Shown piece after piece: positions 8,362 through 15,689 of a DNA stretch of 34,114 nt (positions are counted from its first letter, which is position 1; every line of letters begins with the position of its first letter). The DNA comes from CAXYVC01 sp964292295. GTDB taxonomy: Bacteria > Acidobacteriota > Holophagae > Holophagales > Holophagaceae. The stretch spans positions 1 to 34,114 of the forward strand of contig CAXYVC010000021.1 of the NCBI GenBank assembly GCA_964292295.1, written 5' to 3'. The position numbers and the translations under genes were made by a program. The notes under the pieces were generated by a model that saw only the letters and a program-made list of their open reading frames with translations, did no database searches and was not told the origin of the DNA.

Positions 8362-10073
8362 GGCTGTGGAGCCTCCTCAACGCCCGCAACCCCCTCTGGC
8401 GGATGGCCGGCTGGGGGCTCCTGGGCGCCAGCCTCGCGGGCACCGCCATCCTGGCCCTGCGCGGCCCCCGGGCGCTCCGCCCCGTTGACGGACGCGATCT
8501 CTTCGCCTCGGGCCCCATGGGCACCCTGGGCACGGTGACGGAACAGCTGGGCCAGGGGCGCTTCGTTCTCTCCTACGCCCATATCCTGGGCAGCGAGTCG
8601 GACCTGAGGCTCCAGGGGGTGAAGGGGCGCCTGTACGAGCCCGAGGAGACCTGGAACCTGGAGGCCCCGTCGGCCCGGCGCCGGGAGGGCCTGTGGCCCC
8701 TGGACGGCCCTCTGGATGTCCAGGCCTACGCCGCCGACGGCCAGCGCTCCATCGGGCAGGGGCGCATCCAGCAGGCGGGGCCCGCCCTCTCCTGGGACCA
8801 CGGCGTGTGGCGGGGCCTGGCCCCCCTCGTCTGGCAGGACCGGGGCATCCAGACGGCGGGGGTGTGGACGCTGCCCGCGGGATGGGAGCGCAGCCTCGAT
8901 GGCCGCTTCCAGGTGCGTCAGGGCCCCGTCCGCTGGGAGGCCCTGGAGCCGGGGACCATCCGGCGCATCGAAGCCGCACGGCTCTGGGCGAACCTGGGGC
9001 TTCAGGACGGCCGTCTGGAAGAGGTCCGTGCCGACCTGGAAGGCGGGTCCCTGGAGGCTGGCGTCGCCCTGGTGGAACCCGGGGCGCTGCGCTGGAAAGC
9101 GCCCATCACCTTTCGCCGGGCGGACGGCTGGGTGGGGCAGGCCCAGGAAGGCACTGCCCCCCGGCCCGAGGAGGGCAAGCCGTTGGAGCGCGTGGAACTG
9201 CGCGCGGTCCGGGCCAGCCGCGGCACACCTTCAGGAGCGGAACGGCTCCAGGCCGAGGGGGCCCGCTGGACGCCCGCCGGGTTGCGCCTGGAGGGTGACG
9301 TGCACTGGGAACAGCCCCTGGAGGGCCAGCGCCTGAGCCTCCGGGCCGCGCGCCTGCTCTTCCGCGAGCAGGCCGGGGGCGGGGACCTTCCACCGGACCT
9401 GCCGGTGGGCGTGGCCCGGGCCGAGGCGGCGCCGGTGCTCTCCTGGGCGGGACGCAGTCTGAGCGGCGCCCGCATGGAGGCGCGTCGGGACCGGCAGTGG
9501 CTCATCCGCGGCCCGGTCTACGGGCGCAGCGAACAGGGCACCTTTCGGGCCGGAACGGGGCAGGGGAATCCGAAGCACTGGGCCTTCGAGGGGCCGGTAC
9601 AGGCGCACCTCCTGGGCGGCGCCAGCGTGGAGGGAGACCGCCTCGTCTGGGAAGACGCGCTGTGGACCTTCCAGGGACGGCCCGTAACCTGGACCCGCCT
9701 GCGGGAGCGCCTGACGGGCCCGAAGGTCCAGAAGCGGGGCGAGCTGGTGACCTTTCCCGAGGGCATCGCCGGGAGCCTGGCGGCCCCCGACGGGAACATG
9801 AGCCTCCGGGCGGACCGTGCCGAAGGCCAGAAAGGCGTGCTCCTGCTCAGCGGCCGCGTGGAGTGCCAGGGCGCCGGCTGGCGCTTGCAGGCGGAGCGCA
9901 TCTCGGTGACGCTGGGACCGGACCACCAGGTCCGGAGCGTGGGAGCGAAAGGGAACGTGGTGCTGCGGGGAGAGATGGGAGAAGGGCGCGGGGAAACCCT
10001 GGAGCTGGACGTCGCCACGCGGCGTGCGGTCTGGAAGGGGCGCGTGCGCGGGCTGGCGGAGGTCGCCCCGTGA
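8358..10073 (+). CDS. Fused LptC/LptA-like LPS transport protein
   Basis: Probable periplasmic bridge component of LPS export (571 residues). An N-terminal membrane anchor (about residues 15-36, WGLLGASLAGTAILALRG) matches the LptC topology. The long periplasmic part contains repeated beta-rich, OstA-like segments. The last about 110 residues, with GRVECQGAGWRLQAERI, VGAKGNVVL and the closing WKGRVRG, look like an LptA/OstA domain. LptC and LptA are each about 185-190 residues in E. coli, so the length fits an LptC plus one or more LptA modules in one chain. It lies directly upstream of lptB, where separate lptC and lptA genes usually sit. Start and stop overlap recJ (ATGA) and lptB (GTGA). 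The LptB neighbour and membrane anchor support the role strongly; the exact domain count is inference. Confidence 0.75.
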   Translation: MRLWSLLNARNPLWRMAGWGLLGASLAGTAILALRGPRALRPVDGRDLFASGPMGTLGTVTEQLGQGRFVLSYAHILGSESDLRLQGVKGRLYEPEETWNLEAPSARRREGLWPLDGPLDVQAYAADGQRSIGQGRIQQAGPALSWDHGVWRGLAPLVWQDRGIQTAGVWTLPAGWERSLDGRFQVRQGPVRWEALEPGTIRRIEAARLWANLGLQDGRLEEVRADLEGGSLEAGVALVEPGALRWKAPITFRRADGWVGQAQEGTAPRPEEGKPLERVELRAVRASRGTPSGAERLQAEGARWTPAGLRLEGDVHWEQPLEGQRLSLRAARLLFREQAGGGDLPPDLPVGVARAEAAPVLSWAGRSLSGARMEARRDRQWLIRGPVYGRSEQGTFRAGTGQGNPKHWAFEGPVQAHLLGGASVEGDRLVWEDALWTFQGRPVTWTRLRERLTGPKVQKRGELVTFPEGIAGSLAAPDGNMSLRADRAEGQKGVLLLSGRVECQGAGWRLQAERISVTLGPDHQVRSVGAKGNVVLRGEMGEGRGETLELDVATRRAVWKGRVRGLAEVAP

Positions 10074-10813
10074 GTGCGCCCACACCGGAACTGAAGCTGG
10101 AGGCCCGCGGCCTCGTCAAGCGCTACGGCGACCGCACGGTGGTACGGGGCGTATCCCTGGAGGTCATGCCCGGCGAGGTGGTCGGCCTGCTGGGTCCCAA
10201 CGGCGCGGGCAAGACCACGACCTTCTATATGGTGGTGGGCGTCGAGGCTCCAGACGAGGGTCGCATCTTCTGGTGGGGGCGGGACGTCAGCGCCATGCCC
10301 ATGCACCGGCGGGCCCGCAAGGGCATCGGCTACCTGCCCCAGGAGTCCAGCGTCTTCCGCGGGCTCACCGTCTGGGAAAACCTCATGGCCCTGGCGGAAC
10401 TGCTGCACCTGACCAAAACGGAGCAGCGGGAGCGCTGCGAGCGCCTACTTGAGGAGTTCCACCTCCACAAGGTCCGGGACACCCTGGGCATGAGCCTTTC
10501 CGGCGGCGAGCGCAGGCGCTGCGAGATGGCCCGTGCCCTCGTCACCGAGCCCCGCATCATGCTGCTGGACGAGCCCTTCGCCGGCGTCGATCCCAAGTCC
10601 GTGCTGGAGATCCAGGAGCTGATCGCCGACCTGAAGCAGCGGGGCATCGGCGTCCTGATCACCGACCACAACGTGCGCGAGACCTTGCAGATCGCCGACC
10701 GCGCCTACATCCTGGCCGACGGGATGATCATGAAACACGGCCTTCCCAACGAGATCGCAGAGGATCCCGACATCCGCCGGGTCTACCTGGGCGACCGCTT
10801 CCGGCTCGACTGA
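10070..10813 (+). CDS. lptB: LPS export ABC transporter ATPase LptB
   Basis: Cytoplasmic ATPase (247 residues) that powers LPS extraction from the inner membrane with the LptF/LptG permeases. Walker A is GPNGAGKTT (42-50), the Q-loop is YLPQE, the ABC signature is LSGGERRR (from 143) and Walker B is MLLDEPFAGVDP, followed by the switch histidine in TDHN. SSVFRGLTVWENL and the C-terminal RRVYLGDRF are characteristic of LptB. The GTG start at 10070 overlaps the upstream stop (GTGA). The frame is open further upstream, but only the product from 10070 resembles LptB. The stop shares one base with the rpoN start (TGATG), which gives the widespread lptB-rpoN-hpf order. Confidence 0.96.
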   Translation: MSAPTPELKLEARGLVKRYGDRTVVRGVSLEVMPGEVVGLLGPNGAGKTTTFYMVVGVEAPDEGRIFWWGRDVSAMPMHRRARKGIGYLPQESSVFRGLTVWENLMALAELLHLTKTEQRERCERLLEEFHLHKVRDTLGMSLSGGERRRCEMARALVTEPRIMLLDEPFAGVDPKSVLEIQELIADLKQRGIGVLITDHNVRETLQIADRAYILADGMIMKHGLPNEIAEDPDIRRVYLGDRFRLD

Positions 10814-12381
10814 TGGCGACCCTCGGCCCTCACCTCTCCCAGCGGCTCACCCAGAGCCAGACGCTGGCCCTGACGCCGGCGATGCAGCTCAAGCTCAAGC
10901 TCTGGCAGATGAACCTCCTGGAGCTGAGCCAGAACATCGAGCGCGAACTGGAGGAGAACCCCCTCCTGGAGCTGATCGAGGACGGGGATGACGTTCCGAC
11001 CCTCGAAGCCCTGGAGGAAGGGCGCGAGCCCGAGATGGGCGAGCTTCCCGCCCAGGAGGGCATCGAGTTGCCGGAGGGCGTCGACACCGTCGAGCTGGGC
11101 CCCCTGGCCGAGACGGCGGGCGAAATGGACCCCCAGGCCAATCTGGAAGCCTTCACCGAGGAGGGCGTGCGACAGGTCCAGGAGACGGACATGGGGGCCG
11201 AGAACGCCTGGGATGCCGACATCCCCCGCACCTCCAATCTGCCCGAGGACGAGCGCACGAGCTGGGAGGACCGACTCACGGGCTCGGAGAGCCTCCAGGA
11301 GCATCTGCGTGCCCAGGTCTACCAGCTCCTCGAGCCGGAGGATCCCCGGGCGCAGCTTCTGGAGCGCCTCATCGACCACGTGGACCCCAAGGGCTTCCTC
11401 CGCCTGGGCCCCGACCTCGGCGCGGAGACGACCCTCGATGGCCTGGCCCGGGAGCTGGGCGTCGACGAAGCCACCCTCGGGAACCTGCTGGAGATCCTCC
11501 AGGAGTTCGATCCCAGCGGCATCGGCTGTCTGAGCGTCCACGAGAGTCTGCTGCTCCAGCTCCGCCACGCGGGGGCCGAACCGGATGACCTGGCCGTAAC
11601 CATCATCCGGGACCACGCGGAACTCCTCAGCCAGCGGGACAACGTGCGGCTCCGCAAGGCCCTGGGCTGCACGGAGGGGGAACTGGAGGAGGCCCTGGCC
11701 GTGCTGCGCCACCTCCACCCGGCGCCCGGGCGTGCCTTTGATCCCGAGGGCGAGCGGATCGTCAAGCCGGACGTAGTGGTACTGAAGGGCGAGGATGGCA
11801 CCTGGAAGGTCTACCTGAACGACGAGGGGCTGCCCCGCCTCCGGGTGAGCGGGGAGTACCGGCACTTCCTCAGCGCGACCGAAGCCAAGGGTGACAAGGA
11901 TTTCATCCGGGACCGCTACCGCTCGGCGCGCGACTTCATCCGGGGCGTGGAGGACCGCAACCGCACCGTCCTTCGCGTGGCGGCCGCGATCGTCGAACTT
12001 CAGCAGGACTTTCTAGAACGGGGCATCGAGGGGCTCCGCCCCATGGTGCTGCGGGACGTGGCGGAGAGTACGGGCTTCCACGAGAGCACGATCAGCCGGG
12101 TGGTGAAGGCCAAGACCATCCACACGCCCCAGGGGCTCTTCGACCTGAACTACTTCTTCAGCGCGGGACTGGGCAGTGCCTCGGGGGATGACGTGAGCGC
12201 CACCGTGGTCAAGCACCGCATCAAGGCCCTGGTCCAGGCGGAGGATCCGGCGAAGCCCATGAGCGACGAGGCGATTGCCCGCATCCTGGAACGGGACGGC
12301 ATCCGGGTGGCCCGGCGCACCGTGAACAAGTACCGGGAGGAGCTCAAAATTCCTCCAGCCTCCCGCCGCCGCCGCCGATAG
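10813..12381 (+). CDS. rpoN: RNA polymerase sigma-54 factor RpoN
   Basis: Alternative sigma factor that recognises -24/-12 (GG/GC) promoters and needs an AAA+ activator to open them. The protein has 522 residues. The N-terminal activator-interacting region carries the expected Leu/Gln pattern (LTQSQTLALTPAMQLKLKLWQ, LELSQNIERELEENPLLEL). An acidic linker (about 55-140), the core-binding domain, a helix-turn-helix region (STGFHESTISRVVKAK) and the near-invariant RpoN box ARRTVNKYRE (500-509) follow. The C-terminus ends in a basic tail (SRRRRR). It overlaps lptB by one base, so expression is probably tied to the operon. The likely sigma-54 promoter upstream of the flagellin at 18118 suggests one target within this window. 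Confidence 0.97.
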   Translation: MATLGPHLSQRLTQSQTLALTPAMQLKLKLWQMNLLELSQNIERELEENPLLELIEDGDDVPTLEALEEGREPEMGELPAQEGIELPEGVDTVELGPLAETAGEMDPQANLEAFTEEGVRQVQETDMGAENAWDADIPRTSNLPEDERTSWEDRLTGSESLQEHLRAQVYQLLEPEDPRAQLLERLIDHVDPKGFLRLGPDLGAETTLDGLARELGVDEATLGNLLEILQEFDPSGIGCLSVHESLLLQLRHAGAEPDDLAVTIIRDHAELLSQRDNVRLRKALGCTEGELEEALAVLRHLHPAPGRAFDPEGERIVKPDVVVLKGEDGTWKVYLNDEGLPRLRVSGEYRHFLSATEAKGDKDFIRDRYRSARDFIRGVEDRNRTVLRVAAAIVELQQDFLERGIEGLRPMVLRDVAESTGFHESTISRVVKAKTIHTPQGLFDLNYFFSAGLGSASGDDVSATVVKHRIKALVQAEDPAKPMSDEAIARILERDGIRVARRTVNKYREELKIPPASRRRRR

Positions 12382-12465
12382 AGCAGGGGAACGCACACGG
12401 AAGACAGCGCATCCAAAATGCTGGTGAGACACAGATTTGGACCGTGCAAGCCAAGGTCTTTCCCC

Positions 12466-12483
12466 GGGCCATCAGGCCCTTTT
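12466..12483 (+). terminator. Small terminator-like hairpin between rpoN and hpf
   Basis: GGGCC, loop ATCA, GGCCC, followed by TTTT: a 5-bp stem ending 14 bases before the hpf start. It is short for a full terminator and may only reduce read-through from rpoN into hpf. Confidence 0.4.
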
Positions 12484-12497
12484 CTAAGGAGTCCGCG

Positions 12498-12830
12498 ATG
12501 AAGGTCATCTTCACCGGTCGCCATGTGGACGTCTCGGATGCCCTGCGCACCTTTGCCCAGGAGCGGATCGAGAAAATGTCCACTTACCTCGACGACGTCA
12601 TCGACGTCCACGTCACCCTCAGCGTCGAGAAGCACCGCCACGCCGCTGAACTCTCGATCAAGACGCGCCGTGCGGAACTGCTGGCCAGCGCCGAGACGGA
12701 TGACATGTACGCCAGCCTCTCCCAGGCCCTCGACAAGCTGGAAACCCAGGCCCACCGGCACTCCGGCAAGCGCCAGGCCGGTCTGAAAGGTGTCGAGAAG
12801 GTCCTCGAACCTGTGATGTCTGAAGAGTGA
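12498..12830 (+). CDS. hpf: Ribosome hibernation-promoting factor, short form
   Basis: Small ribosome-binding protein (110 residues) of the HPF/RaiA family, which occupies the decoding region of idle 30S subunits and promotes or stabilises hibernating ribosomes. The sequence follows the family pattern: MKVIFTGRHVDVSDALRTFAQERIEKM, then alternating strands with VHVTLSVEKHRHAAEL, and DMYASLSQALDKLETQ. It lacks the C-terminal dimerisation domain of long HPF. The start at 12498 is preceded by TAAGGAG; an in-frame ATG at 12444 would add residues unlike the family. It lies 116 bases after rpoN, in the usual rpoN-hpf order, and is followed by a strong terminator. Confidence 0.94.
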   Translation: MKVIFTGRHVDVSDALRTFAQERIEKMSTYLDDVIDVHVTLSVEKHRHAAELSIKTRRAELLASAETDDMYASLSQALDKLETQAHRHSGKRQAGLKGVEKVLEPVMSEE

Positions 12831-12851
12831 TTTGACTGGGGTTGATACCTT

Positions 12852-12876
12852 GGGGCCCGGTTCGCCGGGCCCCTTT
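12852..12876 (+). terminator. Rho-independent terminator after hpf
   Basis: Perfect 9-bp stem GGGGCCCGG / CCGGGCCCC with a TTCG tetraloop followed by TTT, 21 bases after the hpf stop. It closes the recJ-to-hpf operon. Confidence 0.85.
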
Positions 12877-12887
12877 CCTGTCTGCGC

Positions 12888-12893
12888 TACGCT
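12888..12893 (+). promoter_or_regulatory. Candidate -10 element of mqnC
   Basis: TACGCT lies 18 bases before the mqnC ATG and directly after the hpf terminator; the strong ribosome site GGAGGTGGAGG follows. No clear -35 is seen. Confidence 0.4.
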
Positions 12894-12911
12894 TGGAGGT
12901 GGAGGCCATCC

Positions 12912-14021
12912 ATGTCCGCATCTCCAGCTCACCCCGCCACGGCTGCCCTGCTTGGGAAGGTGCTGGAAGGTCGTCGGATCAGCGAAGCGGAGGCCCTGGA
13001 ACTCTACCGTTCCGCGGACCTTCTATCCCTCGGGGCCGCCGCCCACGCCGTGCGGAATCGCCATAACCCTCCCGACCGGGTGAGCTACGTCATCGACCGC
13101 AACGTCAACTACACCGATATCTGCGACATTTCCTGCACCTTCTGCGCCTTCCACCGGCGCCCCGGGGATCCGGAGGGCTACGTGCTCACCCGGGAGGAAC
13201 TGCGCACCAAGGCCGAGGAAACCCTTGCCCTGGGGGGAACGGGCTTCCTGCTGCAGGGGGGGGTGAACCCGGATCTGCCCTGGCGCTATTATCTGGACCT
13301 TGTCGCCTACCTGCGGGAGCTGGGGCTCTGGGTCCATGGATTCAGCCCCGTGGAGATTCGCCAGATGGCCCGCCTCAGCGGCAAGGACCTGCGCGAACCC
13401 CTGGCGGACCTGAAGCCCGCCGGCTCCGGAAGCCTGCGGGGGGGGGGCGCCGAGATCCTGGTGGACCGGGTGCGCATGCAGATCGCACCACGCAAGGGGG
13501 GGGCGGCCGCGTGGCTGGAGGTCATGGAGGCCGCCCATGCGGAGGGCCTGAAGACCACCGGGACGATGATGTTCGGCATCACCGAAAGCCTGGAGGAGCG
13601 CGTGGCGCATCTCCAGTGCCTGCGAGAGCAGCAGGATCGTGCGCTGGCCCGGGGGAACGGCGGGGGGTATACGGCCTTCAGTGCATGGCCTTTCCAGGCG
13701 GGTCGCACGGTCTGGGAGGGACATGTGGCCAAGACAAGCGACGAGGAATATCTCAGAACAATCTCTATTGCCAGGATTTACCTAGACAACTTCGACCATA
13801 TTCAAAGCTCCTGGGTCACCATGGGCCGCCGCACGGGGCAGGTGGCCCTCCACTACGGCTGCGACGACATGGGCAGCCTCATGATCGAGGAGAATGTCGT
13901 GCGTGCTGCAGGAACACGCTTTGCGGTCGATCGCTGCGGCATGGAGCGCCTGATCCGCCAGGCGGGATTCCAACCCTGGCAGCGGGACGCCCTGTATGGG
14001 GCCTGCCAGGCGTGGGGCTAG
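12912..14021 (+). CDS. mqnC: Cyclic dehypoxanthinyl futalosine synthase MqnC (radical SAM)
   Basis: Radical-SAM enzyme (369 residues) that cyclises dehypoxanthine futalosine in the futalosine route to menaquinone. The [4Fe-4S] ligands are the CxxxCxxC motif CDISCTFC (C71, C75, C78), preceded by the family-typical DRNVNYTDIC. Further MqnC signatures are LLQGGVNP, GGGAEIL, TTGTMMFGITES, SSWVTMGRRTGQVALHYGCDDMGS and IEENVVRAAG; the last group separates it from MqnE and CofH. The start follows GGAGGTGGAGG. It appears to be a single-gene unit with no other mqn genes beside it. Part of the 3' half (about 13735-13810) is noticeably AT-richer and uses codons that are rare in the neighbours. Confidence 0.9.
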   Translation: MSASPAHPATAALLGKVLEGRRISEAEALELYRSADLLSLGAAAHAVRNRHNPPDRVSYVIDRNVNYTDICDISCTFCAFHRRPGDPEGYVLTREELRTKAEETLALGGTGFLLQGGVNPDLPWRYYLDLVAYLRELGLWVHGFSPVEIRQMARLSGKDLREPLADLKPAGSGSLRGGGAEILVDRVRMQIAPRKGGAAAWLEVMEAAHAEGLKTTGTMMFGITESLEERVAHLQCLREQQDRALARGNGGGYTAFSAWPFQAGRTVWEGHVAKTSDEEYLRTISIARIYLDNFDHIQSSWVTMGRRTGQVALHYGCDDMGSLMIEENVVRAAGTRFAVDRCGMERLIRQAGFQPWQRDALYGACQAWG

Positions 14022-14046
14022 CGTAACTATATAATTTGTTATAACT
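14022..14046. other. AT-rich spacer between mqnC and tRNA-Gln
   Basis: About 25 bases consisting almost entirely of A and T (contains CTATATAATTTGTTATAA), in sharp contrast to the surroundings. It has a weak TATAA-TTTG-TTATA dyad. It lies past the 3' ends of two convergent units, so it may serve as a transcription end region; no gene is visible. Confidence 0.5.
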
Positions 14047-14121
14047 TGGCTGGGGAGGAAGGACTCGAACCTTCGAATGACGGGATCAAAACCCGTTGCC
14101 TTACCACTTGGCGACTCCCCA
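14047..14121 (-). tRNA. tRNA-Gln (anticodon TTG)
   Basis: Read on the minus strand, it begins TGGGGAGTCGCCAAGTGGTA and folds into a complete cloverleaf. The acceptor stem is TGGGGAG/CTCCCCA, the anticodon stem ACGGG/CCCGT encloses the loop TTTTGAT with anticodon TTG, and the T arm contains GGTTCGAGTCC. The discriminator base is G and the 3' CCA is encoded (14047-14049). A TAGAAT hexamer on the same strand (14134-14139) is a likely -10. The tRNA lies downstream of spoVG on the same strand. Confidence 0.95.
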
Positions 14122-14133
14122 AGGGGTTCGATG

Positions 14134-14139
14134 ATTCTA
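14134..14139 (-). promoter_or_regulatory. Candidate -10 element of tRNA-Gln
   Basis: TAGAAT on the minus strand is placed so that transcription would start 6-7 bases before the mature tRNA 5' end. No clear -35. Confidence 0.4.
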
Positions 14140-14160
14140 GGAGCGGGGCGCCTCTGGCGT

Positions 14161-14529
14161 CTACCCGTTACATCCGCTCTGCTTGGGCGTGAACCCGTAT
14201 TCCTCTACGCCCAGGAGGTCCGGACGTACGGTGCTGGCCTCTCCCTGCTCGATGCGGCTGATGGCCCGGTGGCCCGTGGCAGCCTCGTAGGCGAGGAGGA
14301 TGCGCTTCTCGAGGAAGCTGCGGCACTCCTGCGTGAGCGGATAGGCGGTGTCCTTGTAGGAGCCGTCGCGCTTCCGCTTGCTGGGCATGGCCACGAAATA
14401 GCCGTCCTCTCCCTCGACCACACGCAGATCACCGATGAGGAAGGCATCCGAGATGACGAGGGCCACGAAGGCCCGCAGTTTCTCGTCTCCCTCCACCTTG
14501 GTGATCCGGATGTCGGTGATGTCCAGCAT
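14161..14529 (-). CDS. spoVG: SpoVG family RNA/DNA-binding regulator
   Basis: Small regulator (122 residues) of the SpoVG family, known as a site-specific nucleic-acid-binding protein in Firmicutes and spirochaetes. The N-terminal about 85 residues carry the family core: DITDIRITKV, LRAFVALVISDAFLIGDLRVVEG, FVAMPSKRKRDGSYKDTAYPL and CRSFLEKRILLAYE. The remaining about 35 residues are a lineage-specific tail. The start at 14529 is preceded by GGGAGGAA on the minus strand; the frame is open further upstream, but that part overlaps the divergent kdsD gene. A TAGACT hexamer (14546-14551, minus strand) is a candidate -10. Nothing suggests sporulation here, so a general regulatory role is more likely. 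Confidence 0.92.
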   Translation of the reverse strand: MLDITDIRITKVEGDEKLRAFVALVISDAFLIGDLRVVEGEDGYFVAMPSKRKRDGSYKDTAYPLTQECRSFLEKRILLAYEAATGHRAISRIEQGEASTVRPDLLGVEEYGFTPKQSGCNG

Positions 14530-14597
14530 GGGTTCCTCCCAGGCCAGTCTAGGGCATCCGGGCCCAAGGGGGCGGCGGGGGCTCGCAAGAGGGCTGC

Positions 14598-14603
14598 TAG
14601 CAT
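14598..14603 (+). promoter_or_regulatory. Candidate -10 element of kdsD
   Basis: TAGCAT lies 26 bases before the kdsD ATG, back to back with the minus-strand TAGACT of spoVG at 14546-14551. The 100-base gap therefore appears to hold two divergent promoters. Confidence 0.35.
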
Positions 14604-14629
14604 GGTCCTGCAGCGATCCTGGAGATGTG

Positions 14630-15625
14630 ATGTCCCTCGAGCCCCGGAAGCCGGATGCCCTTCTTGATCCCATCCTTGGTGTTCTCCACGCGGCAACCCA
14701 GGGGCTGGAGGCCCTGAAGGCGCACCTGGATCCGGCCGTGGTGCAGGACTGGACGACGCACATTTCGGGGCGCAAGGGCAGGGTGGTGCTCTGCGGCATG
14801 GGCAAATCCGGGCTGGTCGCCCAGAAGATCAGCGCCACCTTTGCGTCCACAGGAACCCCGAGCTTCTTCCTTCACCCGGCGGAGGCGCTCCACGGGGACC
14901 TGGGCATGGTCACTTCCGATGACACGGCCCTGCTGCTCAGCAACAGCGGCGAGAGCGAGGAGGTCATCCGGCTTCTGCCCAGCCTGCTGAGGATGGGCGT
15001 TCCCTGCGGGGCCATCACGGGCAGGGCCGACAGCCACCTCGCGCAGGCGGCCCGCTGGCGCTTTTTGTACACCCTTCCCGCAGGCGAAGGATGCCCCCTC
15101 CATTTCGCTCCCATGGCGAGCACGACCCTCCAGCTGGTCTGGGGCGACATGCTTGCGGCGGCCCGCATGGTCTACAGCGGGTTCACCCTGGAAGGTTTCG
15201 CGGCCTTCCATCCGGCGGGAAGCCTGGGGGCGCGCCTGCTCCATGCCCGGGACCTCATGCACCGCGACTATCCCGCCACCCCTCCGGAAGCGCCCCTGGT
15301 GGATGTGCTCTCGCGGATGACCGAGGGGCGGCTCGGCATGACCGTCGTCATGGAGGAGGATCGGATGCTTGGGGTCGTCAGCGATGGCGACATCCGACGC
15401 GCCATCGAGCGGGTTCAGCGGGAGGGGACCAACCCCCTCGACCTGCGGGCGCGGCAGATGATGACGGCCACTCCGGTCACCATCGACGCCGAACTCCTGG
15501 CCATCGAGGCAGCCCGGCTTTGCGAACACCGCAAGATCACCTTCCTGGTGGTGGAAGCACCGGGAAGCTCCAGGCCTGTGGGTGTGCTCCACATCCACGA
15601 TCTGCTGACGGCCAAGGTGATCTAG
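14630..15625 (+). CDS. kdsD: Arabinose-5-phosphate isomerase KdsD (KpsF/GutQ family)
   Basis: Interconverts ribulose 5-phosphate and arabinose 5-phosphate, the first committed step towards Kdo, the inner-core sugar of LPS. The protein has 331 residues. The SIS sugar-isomerase domain (about 35-175) shows CGMGKSG, ALLLSNSGESEEV and APMASTTLQLVWGDML. A linker with FHPAGSLGARLL leads to two CBS domains (about 205-330) containing MTVVMEEDRMLGVVSDGDIRRAI and VLHIHDLL. ATG 14630 has GGAG five bases upstream and gives the family's usual length. An upstream in-frame start at 14435 would overlap the divergent spoVG. The fused lptFG gene lies 64 bases downstream, so Kdo supply and LPS export sit together. 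Confidence 0.93.
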   Translation: MSLEPRKPDALLDPILGVLHAATQGLEALKAHLDPAVVQDWTTHISGRKGRVVLCGMGKSGLVAQKISATFASTGTPSFFLHPAEALHGDLGMVTSDDTALLLSNSGESEEVIRLLPSLLRMGVPCGAITGRADSHLAQAARWRFLYTLPAGEGCPLHFAPMASTTLQLVWGDMLAAARMVYSGFTLEGFAAFHPAGSLGARLLHARDLMHRDYPATPPEAPLVDVLSRMTEGRLGMTVVMEEDRMLGVVSDGDIRRAIERVQREGTNPLDLRARQMMTATPVTIDAELLAIEAARLCEHRKITFLVVEAPGSSRPVGVLHIHDLLTAKVI

Positions 15626-15637
15626 CAATACAGGAGC

Positions 15638-15677
15638 TTGGTGTTCGAGATCCGCAAGGTTACATAATATACATTAT
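15638..15677 (+). promoter_or_regulatory. AT-rich candidate promoter/operator of lptFG
   Basis: TTGGTG (15638) and CATAAT (15663) are 19 bases apart. The -10 region coincides with a perfect inverted repeat, ATAAT-ATAC-ATTAT (15664-15677), that could be an operator. Transcription would start about 15 bases or less before the ATG at 15690. Confidence 0.4.
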
Positions 15678-15689
15678 CGAAAGCTTCAG

